From Planctomycetaceae bacterium (GTDB lineage: Bacteria; Planctomycetota; Planctomycetia; Pirellulales; Thermoguttaceae): a stretch of 7,751 nucleotides of DNA. The notes below the pieces were generated by a model. That model was given only the letters and a program-made list of their open reading frames with translations, was not told the DNA's origin and did no database searches. Positions within the stretch are counted from its first letter, which is position 1. Every line of letters starts with the position of its first letter. The stretch covers positions 1 to 7,751 of the forward strand of contig JAISQS010000060.1 of the NCBI GenBank assembly GCA_031274045.1, given 5' to 3'. Position numbers and translations under genes: made by a program. Below, piece after piece: positions 7,226 to 7,751 of this stretch.

Positions 7226-7420
7226 GCACTCCCCAAAAAACAATAAACAACAACCTAAATCATCGGAATATTTGGAACAACAAAATCCGCAATTCACTTC
7301 ACACACAAAATTTTTCCACATCGACAACATAATTTTTAATACAACCAAAACATCCTTCTCAACTCGAAATATTCGGAAAAACGAAATATCACGAAAAGTT
7401 CCGCATTGAGTGTTGCCCAC

Positions 7421-7643
7421 GTTATACCATACAAGTCATAAACGCATCTGCAACGTAAGGAGTGCAACCCGATCTCGTTATACCACATAAGTTCGTCGCG
7501 AAGCAGCGACGGACTGGAACGCGGGCATCCCGCCCGCCTCTGTGCGTAATAGAACCGAACAAGTTGGAACTGAACGCCAAGATGTTTTGGAGAACGTAAG
7601 GTGGGTAACCGACCGCCGGGCGGTTACGTCTTGTTATACCACA
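7421..7643. repeat. Intergenic repeat region (right copy)
   Basis: It begins with the 33-bp direct repeat shared with 4445-4477. It then holds TGTGGTATAAC on the minus strand (7487-7477), a 6-bp hairpin CGTCGC/GCGACG (7494-7511), the inverted 119-bp core (7511-7629), and another minus-strand TGTGGTATAAC at 7643-7633. Open frames across it are repeat-derived and not credible genes. The rest of the window to 7751 holds no gene. Confidence 0.75.
7511..7629 (-). repeat. 119-bp repeat core, right arm of the long inverted repeat
   Basis: It is the reverse complement of 4696-4814 with 11 mismatches over 119 ungapped bases. The two arms enclose about 2.7 kb holding the znuA and TPR genes. A C-to-T change in the core hairpin turns one stem pair into a G-T wobble in this copy, read in core orientation. 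Confidence 0.85.
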
Positions 7644-7720
7644 CATCTTTTCTGGACTATCATTTATTTTTACGTTGATACCATGTATCGTTGTACTTGC
7701 GTGTTCGGTTTGGATTGGAA

Positions 7721-7737
7721 CAACACCGGAGGTGTTG
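7721..7737. repeat. Short palindrome at the right edge
   Basis: CAACACCGGAGGTGTTG forms a perfect 7-bp stem with a GGA triloop, followed by AACATTGATAACCC at the window edge. The same GGA triloop caps the stem in the 119-bp core. It may be the start of another dispersed repeat that continues beyond the window (inference). Confidence 0.5.
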
Positions 7738-7751
7738 AACATTGATAACCC

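Noticed and set aside
7139..7420. Upstream extension of the TPR gene to 7420
   Set aside because: The extra 94 residues are Cys/Phe-rich and precede a perfect signal peptide starting at 7138; a candidate promoter also lies inside this stretch.
7422..7742. Open frame of 106 codons on the minus strand across the right repeat
   Set aside because: Its peptide shares strings such as NRPAVGYPPYV and THRGGRDARVPV with a frame in the left repeat only because the DNA repeat is shared. There is no independent evidence for a gene.

Overview
The window looks like chromosomal DNA from a gut- or sediment-type planctomycete (Pirellulales/Thermoguttaceae-like). This is an inference from overall style: a very large secreted, beta-rich protein of unknown function, a secreted TPR protein, few Shine-Dalgarno sites, and GC-rich hairpin-bearing dispersed repeats between genes of moderate GC. 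No marker gene proves the lineage.

Layout: all three credible genes are on the minus strand. From right to left they are (1) a secreted TPR protein with a long acidic Glu/Thr/Asp/Asn tail (6116-7138); (2) a ZnuA/TroA-type metal-binding protein of an ABC importer (4999-6009), 106 bp downstream of gene 1 and possibly cotranscribed with it; (3) a giant exported and membrane-anchored protein that starts with GTG at 4423 and runs open off the left edge, with 1474 codons visible and no stop. This third reading frame fills more than half of the window. The small frames on either strand inside 1-4423 are its shadows.

Two GC-rich repeat regions (about 4445-4875 and 7421-7645) bracket the TPR-znuA pair. 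They share a 119-bp core in inverted orientation (11 mismatches by hand count), a 33-bp direct repeat at their left ends, and a recurring TGTGGTATAAC motif. The left region also holds at least seven short perfect stem-loops. No transposase, integrase, tRNA, rRNA or CRISPR array is visible.

The most unusual signal cuts across annotation. The plus strand alternates in blocks of roughly 60-700 bp between G+T-rich and A+C-rich sequence. Inside the genes this appears as repeated switching between synonymous codons ending in T/G and codons ending in A/C, without breaking the frames.

Functionally, the metal-binding protein would capture zinc or manganese outside the inner membrane. Its permease and ATPase are not in the window. 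Neither the TPR protein nor the giant protein can be assigned a specific role from sequence alone.
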